In this document: positions 43,534 to 51,495 of the stretch, piece by piece
Layout of the letters: the number at the start of each line of letters is the position of its first letter
Numbering within the stretch: position 1 is the stretch's first letter
Source of the DNA: JASLEW01 sp035544895
Lineage (GTDB): Bacteria > Acidobacteriota > Thermoanaerobaculia > Multivoradales > UBA5704
Assembly: GCA_035544895.1 (NCBI GenBank)
Contig: DASZZM010000031.1
Span: 310,001 to 374,000, forward strand
DNA length: 64,000 bases
Direction of reading: 5' to 3'
The notes under the pieces: generated by a model
What the model was told of the DNA's origin: nothing
The model's input: only the letters and a program-made list of their open reading frames with translations
Database searches by the model: none
Position numbers and translations under genes: made by a program

Positions 43534-45455
43534 CGCGTGACCTCCAGGCGGTGCAGCGCCAGGCCGAGATCCGGCGGCAGGCCGCGGGCTCGTTCGATAC
43601 GCAGGTGTCCGGCGCGCAGGGGCTCGCGCAGCTGGAAACCGCCGCGATAGCGCTGGCCGAAAAAGTCTCCCGCCACCCAGGAGATCCAGGCGGGCGGCGA
43701 GACCAGGCGCGCGGTGCGCGCCACGTCGGGACGGCGCGCCGCCCACTCTCCAGTCTCTTCCCCGGCGCGCAGCTCCCAGCGCAGCCTCCTGCCGGTGCGG
43801 CCGCCCAGCTCGACGGTTGCCACCGGAGTGCCGCGCCGGAGGCCCGCACCGTGCGTCAGGCTGGACTCCACCTCCAGGCCGCGCACCGGCTGAGCAGGCA
43901 TCTCCATCTCCCAGGCCGGATGCGCGCCGTCGAGCACGACCGCGCCGGCACCGCCGAGCAGGGTGGTGCCCGAGGGAGGAAGATGGAAGAGCAGGGCGAG
44001 GAAGATCACGGCTGCCGCCACCTTCCAGGACGAGCCGAGCCAGGGTGCCTGGCCGGGCCACCGGCCCTGCAAGCCGGAGAAGATGGAGGAACGGGCGAGC
44101 CGGTCGAGGGCGGCGAGCGCGAGCACACAGGCGATGACCGCGAGAGGCGCGAACGCGGCGAGCGCCGCGGGCGCGGGAGCCGTGAAGGAGTCCGGGCTGC
44201 GCATCGCGAACAGGCCGCCGAGAACGGAATCGAGCGCCGGCGCGCGCAGCCAGGGGTAGGAGGCCAGCAGGGCGGTGGCGCCGAGGAGAGTTCCGCTCCA
44301 CACCCGCTGTGCCGCCGCCGCGGCTCCGGTCTCGGGAAGCGTCAGCGCCGCCAGCGCCAGCGGAGCCGCCAACGCCGACCGGTCGGGCAGCCAAGGAGCT
44401 CCGAAGGCGAGGAGGGCGGCGAAGGCGGCAAGGCGGGGACGCGCGCTCACCACCAGAGCCGGCAGCAGGAGGGCCATCCAGGCCAGGCCGTGCGCGCCCT
44501 CGACCCAGGGCGAGACTCCCCCGGCGGGCGGCAGGAGCAAGCGGCCGAACAGGCAGGCGGGGAGCGCCAGCCACCACGGCGCCGCGCCCGGATGCCACAC
44601 CGCCAGGCCGGCAAGCGAGGCCGCCCATCCCGCCCGCGGCTCCCAGGCGGCGGGGGCGAGCAGCAAGGCCAGCGCTGCCGCCCGGCCCAGGCGAAAAGTG
44701 GCGGAGCGATTGGAAGGCGCCGGGTCCCTGCCCGGCAGGGGGCTGAGACGCTTGCGAGAAAGGGTGGCGAGGTGGTCGCCGGCGGCCAGGGCGAGCAGCG
44801 CCAGGGTGGTGGCCACGTTCCAGCCGGGACCGAGCATGAGCGCCGTGGCCGCGGCGAGCAGCGCCCGCCGCGCGCCGTGGCGCCGGGCCAGCAGCGCGAC
44901 GGCCACCCCGCCGGCGCAGGGGAGCGCGAAAAGCGCCACCGCGGTCCGCGGCTCCAGCCGGGAAGCGAACAGCAGATCGCCGCGCAGCAGGAACTGGCAG
45001 CCCAGGGCGAGAGGCACCGCCACGGCGATGGGCAGCGGTCCGCCCGCGAAGTCGCCGGGTCGGTCCGGGGCGGCTCGAACCGGCCCGGCGTCGAGGCTCG
45101 CAAGACGCCTCGCGGCGGAGAGGGCGAAAGCGGCGACGAGCAGCAGCAGCAGTGCCGCCCCCCGCGCCGGTCCCGCCGGCAGCGACCAGGCGACGGCCGC
45201 CGCGAGCACGCCTCCCAGGCCCAGCTCGCGGGCCGGCGGCGGAGAGAGGGCGGCCACCGCGAGCAGCACGGCCGCGGCCAGCCTGCCCAGGTAGACGCTC
45301 TCGGCCGCCGCGGCCGGTTCGACCTCGTGGGCGCCGAAAGCCGCGATCGCCGCAAAACTCGCCAGCGGGACGAGCCACCGCGCTGCTCCGGCGCCATGCC
45401 GCGGGGCGCCGGCCGCCGGGGCGCTCGACCCGGCGCTCGCGCTACTGGTTTGCAT
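43530..45455 (-). CDS. Large multi-pass membrane protein of the glycan cluster
   Basis: A 641-residue, very Ala/Leu-rich protein with about 13 hydrophobic helices and a C-terminal soluble domain of about 130 residues (GLEVESSLTHGAGL, then VGRR-like Arg-rich strands and LRIERARGLPPDLGLALHRL). The layout resembles polymerase/ligase-type membrane proteins of exopolysaccharide clusters, but no diagnostic motif is visible. It is the first gene of the operon, so its role is linked to surface glycan export or assembly only by position. Confidence 0.6.
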   Translation of the reverse strand: MQTSSASAGSSAPAAGAPRHGAGAARWLVPLASFAAIAAFGAHEVEPAAAAESVYLGRLAAAVLLAVAALSPPPARELGLGGVLAAAVAWSLPAGPARGAALLLLLVAAFALSAARRLASLDAGPVRAAPDRPGDFAGGPLPIAVAVPLALGCQFLLRGDLLFASRLEPRTAVALFALPCAGGVAVALLARRHGARRALLAAATALMLGPGWNVATTLALLALAAGDHLATLSRKRLSPLPGRDPAPSNRSATFRLGRAAALALLLAPAAWEPRAGWAASLAGLAVWHPGAAPWWLALPACLFGRLLLPPAGGVSPWVEGAHGLAWMALLLPALVVSARPRLAAFAALLAFGAPWLPDRSALAAPLALAALTLPETGAAAAAQRVWSGTLLGATALLASYPWLRAPALDSVLGGLFAMRSPDSFTAPAPAALAAFAPLAVIACVLALAALDRLARSSIFSGLQGRWPGQAPWLGSSWKVAAAVIFLALLFHLPPSGTTLLGGAGAVVLDGAHPAWEMEMPAQPVRGLEVESSLTHGAGLRRGTPVATVELGGRTGRRLRWELRAGEETGEWAARRPDVARTARLVSPPAWISWVAGDFFGQRYRGGFQLREPLRAGHLRIERARGLPPDLGLALHRLEVTR

Positions 45456-45572
45456 CGACCTGGGCGGAAAGGCGCGAGAAGACGTGATCGAGATTCGAGC
45501 TCATCGCGGGCCAGAACAGTCTAGCAGGGTGCCGCCCGGAGCCTGCGGAAAAAGCGATAGACTCCGCGGACC

Positions 45573-46862
45573 ATGCTCTCCCGAGACTTACTGCGCGAAG
45601 AGCCGGAACGGGTACGGCAGACCCTGATCGACCGCAACATGGATCCGGCCCCGCTCGAAGCATGGCTGCGTCTCGACAGCGGGCGGCGGGCGGCCCTGGC
45701 CGAGGTCGAGGAGCTGAAGCGGCAGAAGAACGAGGCGAGCCGCGCGATTGGCGCCGTCAAGCAGAAGGGCGGCGATGCCGCCGCCGAGATCGCCGCCGTG
45801 CCGCGGCTCAAGGAGCGGATCGAGGCGCTGGAGGCCGGGCTCTCCACCCTGGAGCAGGAGCTGGCTGCCCTCGAGCTGTCCTTCCCCAACCTGTTGCATC
45901 CGAGCGTCCCGGCCGGGCCGGACGACAGCGCCAATCGGGTCGAGCGCGTGGTCGGCGAACCCACCCGCTTCGGCTTTCCGCCGCGCCCGCACTGGGACCT
46001 GGGCACCGCCCTCGGCATCCTCGACTTCGAGCGCGGAGCCAAGGTGGCAGGGGCGCGGTTCACCGCCTCCTTCGCCGCCGGGGCGCACCTCGAGCGCGCG
46101 CTGATCTCGTTCATGCTCGACCTCCACACCGGCGCCCACGGCTACGTGGAAGTCCTGCCGCCGTTCATCGTCAACCGCCAGTCGTTGATCGGCACGGGCC
46201 AGCTCCCCAAGTTCGAGCAGGATCTCTTCCAGCTTGCCGGCCACGACTATTTCCTGGTGCCGACGGCGGAGGTCCCGCTGACCAACCTGCACCGCGGCGA
46301 GATGCTGGAGGAAGCGCGGCTGCCGATCCGCTACACCGCCTATACCCCCTGCTTCCGCAGCGAGGCCGGTTCCTATGGCAAGGACGTGCGCGGACTGATC
46401 CGCCAGCACCAGTTCAACAAAGTCGAGCTCGTGCAGCTGACGACGCCGGAGACCAGCTACGAGGCCCTCGAAGAGCTGACCGGTCATGCTGAAAGGGTCT
46501 TACAGCTCCTCGAGCTCCCCTACCGGACCGTCTGCCTGTCGAGCGGCGATACCAGTTTTGCCTCGGCCAAGACCTACGACCTCGAGGTCTGGCTGCCCAG
46601 CCAGGAGGCCTATCGCGAGATCTCCTCGTGCAGCAACTGCGAGGACTTCCAGGCCCGCCGCGCCGACGTCCGCTACCGGCCCGCGGCAGGCGGCCGGCCG
46701 CGCTTTGTCCACACCCTCAACGGTTCCGGCCTCGCCGTCGGCCGCACCCTGATCGCCATCCTCGAGAACTACCAGCTCGAGGACGGCTCCGTCGTCGTCC
46801 CCGACGCCCTTCGCCCCTACGCCGGCGGCCTCGCCCGCATCACCGCCCCAACTAAGGAGTAA
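45573..46862 (+). CDS. serS: Seryl-tRNA synthetase
   Basis: A 429-residue class II synthetase. The N-terminal helical arm (about 30-105) has EVEELKRQKNEASRAIGAVK and binds the long variable arm of tRNA-Ser. Motif 2 is in RYTAYTPCFRSEAGSYGKDV then RGLIRQHQFNKVEL, and motif 3 is NGSGLAVGRTLIAILENY. It also has EISSCSNCEDFQARR. A tRNA-Ser gene follows 17 bases downstream on the same strand. Confidence 0.97.
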   Translation: MLSRDLLREEPERVRQTLIDRNMDPAPLEAWLRLDSGRRAALAEVEELKRQKNEASRAIGAVKQKGGDAAAEIAAVPRLKERIEALEAGLSTLEQELAALELSFPNLLHPSVPAGPDDSANRVERVVGEPTRFGFPPRPHWDLGTALGILDFERGAKVAGARFTASFAAGAHLERALISFMLDLHTGAHGYVEVLPPFIVNRQSLIGTGQLPKFEQDLFQLAGHDYFLVPTAEVPLTNLHRGEMLEEARLPIRYTAYTPCFRSEAGSYGKDVRGLIRQHQFNKVELVQLTTPETSYEALEELTGHAERVLQLLELPYRTVCLSSGDTSFASAKTYDLEVWLPSQEAYREISSCSNCEDFQARRADVRYRPAAGGRPRFVHTLNGSGLAVGRTLIAILENYQLEDGSVVVPDALRPYAGGLARITAPTKE

Positions 46863-46879
46863 GCTCTTCTCCACCCCCG

Positions 46880-47047
<168 letters not shown>

Positions 47048-47611
47048 ATGGCGAGCCTCCAGCGTCGAATGGGCCGAGGCGGTCGAGTTTCCTGGCGCGT
47101 CCGTGTCCGCGTCGCGCTCACTGGAGCCCGTCTGGACGCCCTCTACGAGGCCGGATGTGACGACGCTACGTTCTCAAGCAAAGGGGAGCTGACCTTTGGT
47201 TACTTCGACCGGGAAGCGCCGAGCTTGCCGGCGGCGATCCTGTCGGCGATTGCCGCGGTCGAGACGGTCGAGGGTCTCGAGGTGCTGCACATCGACCCGG
47301 ACGAGCTCGTCTGGGCATCCGAGATCGCCGAGAGGACCGGTCGCACTCGGCAGTCCGTGGACATGCTGATCGAGGGTCAGCGTGGACCGGGTAACTTCCC
47401 GGCGCCTTCCTCTCACGCCACTCGAAACCCGCTGTGGCGCTGGTCGGAAGTGGAGGACTGGTTTGCCCGCTACGAGGGCCGGCCTGCCGACACGGAACGA
47501 TCGGCGGCGATCGGAGCGATCAACGGTGCCCTCGAAGCGCGACACGGGCTGCGCAGCTCGGCACACAAGGGGCCGCTGCGCCAGGCCCTGCGTCAGCTCC
47601 TCGCTTCTTGA
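47048..47611 (+). CDS. Helix-turn-helix protein fused to an integrase-like N-terminus
   Basis: A 187-residue protein from ATG 47048. The first 22 residues, MASLQRRMGRGGRVSWRVRV, look like the N-terminal arm of a tyrosine recombinase (MASI-x-R-x-WxVRVR). The rest is another family: ALYEAGCDDATFSSKGELTF, then a helix-turn-helix ASEIAERTGRTRQSVDMLIE and PLWRWSEVEDWFARYEG, as in DNA-binding/antitoxin-like proteins of Actinobacteria-type islands. So it seems a deletion joined an integrase start to a regulator. A fragment of the same regulator exists at 49920-49972. Confidence 0.62.
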   Translation: MASLQRRMGRGGRVSWRVRVRVALTGARLDALYEAGCDDATFSSKGELTFGYFDREAPSLPAAILSAIAAVETVEGLEVLHIDPDELVWASEIAERTGRTRQSVDMLIEGQRGPGNFPAPSSHATRNPLWRWSEVEDWFARYEGRPADTERSAAIGAINGALEARHGLRSSAHKGPLRQALRQLLAS

Positions 47612-47665
47612 AGGGAAGCTGGCGACTGCGGACGGTGTGTCACTAGAGGGAGCCCCTGCACGAGT

Positions 47666-48415
47666 TCAACCTCTTGGTCGCCGTGGATGCGTCCCGACTG
47701 TCGTGGAAATTGGCTGGGCGGCCTCTGCTGACCGGTTGATCATGGCATAGCTGGCCATCGGACGCACATCCTGGTGCGATTCTGCGGGTGTTGGTGGTGC
47801 TGAGCGGTGCTCCATCGCATTGTGGTGCGCGGATTGATGACTGATCGGCCATGAGATGAGTGGCACGCTCACCACGCGCCGAGCCAGTCGCACCTTGAGG
47901 TGGAAGCCATCGAGGAACAGCACGGCGTAGGACTCGCCCGACAGATCCCGCTGACTCCACACCGCAAACAGCTCCTTGAGCCGCGCCACCACCCGCGACA
48001 CCGCACTCTTGGACAGATGTTCCTCACCCAGCAGGGGCTGCAACGCCAACCGAATCCGCCGGCTGTTCGCGCCCGCCAGGTAGCAGCTCAGGATCGCGTC
48101 GTCGATCTCGCGCGTCCGCCGCGCGTAGCGAGGCAGGATCTCGCTGCGGAACTCCTTCGTCGAGCCGTCCTGCTGTTCCACCCGACCCCGAGGTACCCGC
48201 AGGTCCCGCGTTCCCGCCACCGTCGTGAGCCGTCGTACCTCGACGCCATTGCGGTACCCTCGCCGCCCCGCCGTGCGCTCGTAGCTCTCCGAACCGAGCG
48301 CCTGGCTCAGCTCCTCAGCCAGGACGACCTCGACCGCCTCCAGCAGCCGCTCCCGCAGCAGATCCCGGATCCGCCGCCGGAACTCCAACACCTGGCCCGT
48401 GATAGCTTCCTTCAT
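47666..48415 (-). pseudogene. IS256-family (Mutator) transposase, 3' half deleted
   Basis: Residues 1-185 match an IS256-type transposase: LRERLLEAVEVVLAEELSQA, SYERTAGRRGYRNGVEVRRL, TVAGTRDLRVPRGR, LPRYARRTREIDDAILSCYL, LSKSAVSRVV and the first catalytic Asp in YAVLFLDGFHLKVRLA (D169). Full-length proteins have about 400 residues. After VVSVP, at about 47861, the frame runs into unrelated sequence and stops outside the element. The second catalytic Asp and Glu are gone, so it cannot transpose by itself. Confidence 0.85.
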
Positions 48416-48507
48416 GGCGTAACCTCCTTCGCGGGTCGCACCGCGAATTGTTTGGCCAACAGGAGGTTACGCCACTTCCCAATTTCCACAGAACGCGGGA
48501 CGGATCC
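47685..48507. mobile_element. Internally deleted IS256-family element with intact ends
   Basis: Terminal inverted repeats of 29 bp (GGAT-CGTCCCG...GTGGAAATTGG) lie at 47685-47713 and 48479-48507 with five mismatches besides one further position at the fifth base. The element is flanked by an 8-bp direct repeat GTCGCCGT (47677-47684 and 48508-48515), the target duplication size known for IS256 elements. Total length is 823 bp versus about 1.3 kb for intact members; the missing part is the transposase 3' half. Confidence 0.85.
48416..48473 (-). promoter_or_regulatory. Hairpin hiding the transposase ribosome binding site
   Basis: On the transposase mRNA, GGCGUAACCUCCU (48473-48461) can pair with AGGAGGUUACGCC (48428-48416), a perfect 13-bp stem that includes the Shine-Dalgarno directly before the AUG at 48415. 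The stem would block translation. Such control keeps transposase low when transcription enters from outside. Confidence 0.65.
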
Positions 48508-48529
48508 GTCGCCGTTTCGAGGAGTCAGT

Positions 48530-48901
48530 GTGACCAAACGAGAGCAGAGACCCAGTACGGAGATGAAGCCTAAACCTGGCCAGCGGCACAAGATTGCCGC
48601 AGCCGAGCTCGACGAGCTAATTGAGGAAGCTACTGTCGATTGCTACAACGAATCGGAGCAGAGAACAGGCTTCTACACAATGCTCGAGGAGAACCTCGGG
48701 CTACCTTTTGAAACCGATGTCCTCGGCGTGCCGGTCACGGTCGAGCGCATCGACTTGACCCGTGCAGAGGAGATCGTCGCCATTTGCAGGCGAGGCCGCG
48801 CTCGGCAGGCCATCCCTATTCTTGACCTGCCGCTCCCGGTTCCGGCGCCCCGGGGAGCGGAATGGATCGAGGCGTACCGGCGCTGGGTGCGCGGAGCTTA
48901 G
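48530..48901 (+). CDS. CcbP-like calcium-binding family protein
   Basis: A 123-residue protein starting at GTG with GAGGAG upstream. The middle ELIEEATVDCYNESEQRTGF then YTMLEENLGLPFETDVLGVP matches my memory of the CcbP (Calci_bind) family pattern VDaYnExExxxGfyxxLexxLxxPF. The rest (VERIDLTRAEEIVAICRRGR, ILDLPL) fits the second half. It was probably next to the HTH gene before the IS inserted. Its function here is unknown. Confidence 0.6.
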   Translation: MTKREQRPSTEMKPKPGQRHKIAAAELDELIEEATVDCYNESEQRTGFYTMLEENLGLPFETDVLGVPVTVERIDLTRAEEIVAICRRGRARQAIPILDLPLPVPAPRGAEWIEAYRRWVRGA

Positions 48902-48915
48902 TTGTTAGGCCGGCC

Positions 48916-49263
48916 ATGTCCCGCGGACGCAGTCCTGAGGGGCTCCAAGTCTGGATCGCCGCGCGGAAGCGGCATCACCTCTCGCACGCCCACGTACAAA
49001 TGGCGCGCGAGCTGGGGATGAACGCGAAGAAGCTTGGGAAGCTCGACATCCACCAGCAGGAAGCCTGGAAGCTTCCTCTGCTGGAGTTCATCGAGGACTT
49101 GTACCGCAAGCGGTTCGGCAAGCCACGACTCGCAGCCAATCGACGGAGGCGAATACCTGAGCCGCGGATCGCTGGGGCTACGGCGCCAAACGGGTGGTCG
49201 CCTTCCGTGGTCGGAATCAGTGATCGCCTTCGACGGAATCGGTGGTCGCCTTCGAGCGGATGA
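48916..49263 (+). CDS. Conserved small hypothetical protein
   Basis: A 115-residue protein from ATG 48916. Residues 13-73 (RKRHHLSHAHVQMARELGMN, then KKLGKLDIHQQEAWKLPLLEF and IEDLYRKRFGK) match a short conserved family often seen in islands and cassettes, of unknown function. The family normally ends soon after KRFGK. The last 35 residues run into IS21-like end repeats, so the C-terminus is probably replaced. GTTAGGC, like an integron attC core, lies 6 bases before the ATG. Confidence 0.6.
   Translation: MSRGRSPEGLQVWIAARKRHHLSHAHVQMARELGMNAKKLGKLDIHQQEAWKLPLLEFIEDLYRKRFGKPRLAANRRRRIPEPRIAGATAPNGWSPSVVGISDRLRRNRWSPSSG
49193..49262 (+). mobile_element. IS21-like terminal repeat remnant
   Basis: Three direct units of the form GTGRTCGCCTTC-GACGGAATC lie head to tail (starting about 49193, 49219 and 49241). 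Multiple 20-bp transposase-binding repeats of this kind are typical at the ends of IS21-family elements. No istA/istB gene follows, so it is a remnant. Confidence 0.45.
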
Positions 49264-49271
49264 GGCGCGGC

Positions 49272-49592
49272 TCAGATCCCCACATGGGTTGCCGTGCCAG
49301 GCTGGATCGACTCGAGGGCGCTCAGGAGCCCGGGCACGAGATGCCGTAAGTCGGCCACCCGGTTGGTCTTGGCGTGGAGGATGACGACGGCGATCGGAAA
49401 AGAGGTCAGGCGTTGCTGAAAGGAAAGATTTCGATCGACGGTGACAAAGACATCGAAGTGGTGGGCAGCCAGGGCGAGCAGCTCACCGTTCTTGATCGAT
49501 GCCCAGGTCATCTGGTGGGCGGTCTTGACGTCGTGGCCCACGATGTCGCGGGACAGCCGCCAATCGATACACTCGTCGAGGAGGACCCTCAC
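49272..49592 (-). CDS. DUF5615 PIN-like toxin
   Basis: A 106-residue protein starting at GTG 49592, overlapping the antitoxin stop as GTGA. The start VRVLLDECIDWRLSRDIVGH holds the Asp-Glu of DUF5615, and VFVTVDRNLSFQQ the second acidic site; LALAAHHFDVF lies between. DUF5615 proteins are PIN-like and predicted to be RNases of toxin-antitoxin pairs. The partner is the DUF433 gene upstream. Confidence 0.85.
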   Translation of the reverse strand: MRVLLDECIDWRLSRDIVGHDVKTAHQMTWASIKNGELLALAAHHFDVFVTVDRNLSFQQRLTSFPIAVVILHAKTNRVADLRHLVPGLLSALESIQPGTATHVGI

Positions 49593-49801
49593 GAGGACGC
49601 GGCCACGAGCCGCTCGGTTGCCGCCTCGAGAAAAGCGATGACCTGCTTTCGCTTGACGGAGGGGAAGCCTGCGAGGAAGTCGTCGATCGACTCCCCCGCC
49701 TCCAGATAGTCGAGAAGGGTCTGGACGGGCACCCGGGTACCGGGGAACACCGCGGTTCCGCCCATCACCTCGGGGTCGCGGGAGACGACGGAAGCGCTCA
49801 T
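49589..49801 (-). CDS. DUF433 antitoxin
   Basis: A 70-residue protein from ATG 49801. SRDPEVMGGTAVFPGTRVPV and LLDYLEAGESIDDFLAGFPS are the DUF433 hallmark, a small helix-turn-helix domain. It overlaps the DUF5615 toxin gene by four bases, giving translational coupling. In such pairs it both neutralises the toxin and represses the operon. Confidence 0.88.
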   Translation of the reverse strand: MSASVVSRDPEVMGGTAVFPGTRVPVQTLLDYLEAGESIDDFLAGFPSVKRKQVIAFLEAATERLVAASS

Positions 49802-49919
49802 GAGGGCCAATGTACTCCGCGCCGCGGAAGGGTGCAAGCTGGGGGAGGGGCGGCGGGCCGGTGCTGGTGCGGGCGGACTTCAGTGTCTTGGGAACCGGCG
49901 GATCACCCTCGTTGGTCCA

Positions 49920-49972
49920 GTCCAGGCCCACCCGCCAGTCCGTGGACATGCTCATCAAGGGTCATCCTTGGC
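49920..49972 (+). pseudogene. Fragment of the island HTH gene
   Basis: CCAGTCCGTGGACATGCT and the following ATCAAGGGTCA match the HTH part of the 47048-47611 gene (there RTRQSVDMLIEGQ, here TRQSVDMLIKGH). About 50 bp of similarity remain with no open gene around. The 49802-50366 gap otherwise holds only this fragment, a GGTCCAAATTTGGTCCACT copy (50021-50039) and the second tRNA-Ser repeat. Confidence 0.7.
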
Positions 49973-50156
49973 GCAGCAGCAGCGCCCGGCACTCGTGGCT
50001 CTCGCTGGCGGGCCGTTTTTGGTCCAAATTTGGTCCACTGCCGCCGACTCCGGTGCGCTCCCTCGAGCACCATGCCGCACCACAAGTAGCTGATACCTCA
50101 GCGGCTTGGGTGCCTGGCGGTGCCCGGAAGAGTCTCGGAGAGTCGCTAAGTAAGGG

Positions 50157-50288
50157 CTTGAAAACCGCCGGCCGGGCAACTGGCTCGTGGGTTCGAATCC
50201 CACCCCGTCCGCCATGGAATCAAAAACTTGGGGCCATTGCCCCCGGGTGTTCCATTTGAACTCGCCCAGGGATTTGGTCCAAGACTGG
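50157..50288 (+). repeat. att-like direct repeat, copy 2 (tRNA-Ser 3' fragment)
   Basis: CTTGAAAACCGCCGGCCGGG and the following variable arm and T-arm repeat the 3' part of tRNA-Ser(UGA), but the 5' half of the tRNA is absent, so it is not a functional gene. One base differs in the acceptor stem. Similarity to copy 1 continues past the tRNA as far as TTTGGTCCAAGACTGG (50273-50288). Confidence 0.88.
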
Positions 50289-50366
50289 CAACAGGCCAGA
50301 ATGTTCGGAGAACCCAGAATGGACGGCCGTTCGCCTCGGTGTCGGCGGCGGCGCGCAACCCGCTTG

Positions 50367-50657
50367 TTAGGCCGACTTGCTCTGTTGCCCTTCAATGATG
50401 TTGTAGATCTCGAAGACTGTCGGCTTCGCCTGGATACCCATCTCTTGCAGGATCGGCATGAGCTTCGCGCCGAAGGCGTCAAGTTTGACCGGACTCTCGA
50501 AGACGTCTATCACCTGTAGGCGCTGCCTGTCGCCATAGCAGACGTGGTACATCTGTCCGTCAGGTACTCTTTGACCTATTTCCGTGAGTCGCCGGATGAC
50601 CTCATCGTATTTCGCTGAGTCTGCACCATTCACCTCAAACATCACAAGTATCGCCAT
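50367..50657 (-). CDS. Small hypothetical protein (ABM-like fold)
   Basis: A 96-residue protein: AILVMFEVNGADSAKYDEVI, then RLTEIGQRVPDGQMYHVCYG and VIDVFESPVKLDAFGAKLMP. The pattern (beta strand, Y-x3-I helix, MYHV strand, DVFES helix) is that of small dimeric alpha/beta-barrel proteins. No enzymatic role is known. Its TAA stop lies in GCCTAAC on the minus strand, which looks like the first half of an integron attC site. Confidence 0.7.
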   Translation of the reverse strand: MAILVMFEVNGADSAKYDEVIRRLTEIGQRVPDGQMYHVCYGDRQRLQVIDVFESPVKLDAFGAKLMPILQEMGIQAKPTVFEIYNIIEGQQSKSA

Positions 50658-50696
50658 GTTTTCCTCCGCTTGAATGGATCGTAGTTTCGGGCACCG

Positions 50697-51257
50697 TCAC
50701 CGATCCTCGGCGAGGGCTCTGAGCTTGGTCATGGTGGCCCAGTTTCGCGAGGTTGCGGCGTCGCCAAGCGCGCGGCTGACGGCTGCCCAGAGACGGCTCG
50801 CCAAGATCCCCTCGGCGCACCAGAGGTAGGCGACGCGCCTGCCGAGGGCCAGGGCCTCGGGGGTCCAGTCCTGCTGCGCCAACGAGGCGAGCCGCTTCCG
50901 ATCCGCCGGCTTGTTGAAGACGGTGACGAGCAGGCGTGTCGGGTCGTTGGCGACCGCCAGCAAAGGGTTCTCGCTGACAGCGTCGGCGAGCTCTGCCTCG
51001 GTGAGCACCATGACCCGTGCCGAGACGCCCAGCCGTGTGGCGATCGCCTCCTCGATGCGCGTCGCTGCCTCGGCTCGGTCGGTGGCCGGGACGGTGAAGA
51101 TGACGTTGCCGCTGTTGAGCAGGGTACGCACGTCGCGGTAGCCGAGACCCTCGAAGAGGCCGCGCAGATCCGCCATCGCTACACGTTTCGCGCGCCCGAC
51201 GTTGATACCGCGAATCAGCGCTACTTGCCTGCCCGCCAACCGCACCCCCTCCGCCAT
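50697..51257 (-). CDS. DUF1697-domain protein
   Basis: A 186-residue protein. VALIRGINVGRAKRVAMADL, LFEGLGYRDVRTLLNSGNVI and LGVSARVMVLTEAELADAV are the DUF1697 hallmarks, and LASRLWAAVSRALGDAATSR, NWATMTKLRALA end it as usual. The function is unknown. It is often found in accessory or cassette DNA, as here. Confidence 0.9.
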   Translation of the reverse strand: MAEGVRLAGRQVALIRGINVGRAKRVAMADLRGLFEGLGYRDVRTLLNSGNVIFTVPATDRAEAATRIEEAIATRLGVSARVMVLTEAELADAVSENPLLAVANDPTRLLVTVFNKPADRKRLASLAQQDWTPEALALGRRVAYLWCAEGILASRLWAAVSRALGDAATSRNWATMTKLRALAEDR

Positions 51258-51495
51258 AGACGCTGCGGTCGCTGCCGCAAGTGCAATTCGGGAATCCTAT
51301 ACTGGCCCCAGGGTTGCCGCTCGGCCGGAGGCGGAGGCGGATGGAGCCCGAAGGAGGTCGATCGTGGGGTCAGGAGACGGAGAGCGTCGCGCGATTCGGC
51401 GGTAAGGTATCGCGCGGCAAGGCCAAGCGGGAGACGAACCATCTTCTGTTCCGCTGACGCGCACGCGACCAGCAGCAGGCCCACGGAGGCACGAC

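Noticed and set aside
50157..50215. Second tRNA-Ser gene
   Set aside because: Only the part from the anticodon loop onward is present; the acceptor 5' strand and D-arm are missing, so it is an att remnant.
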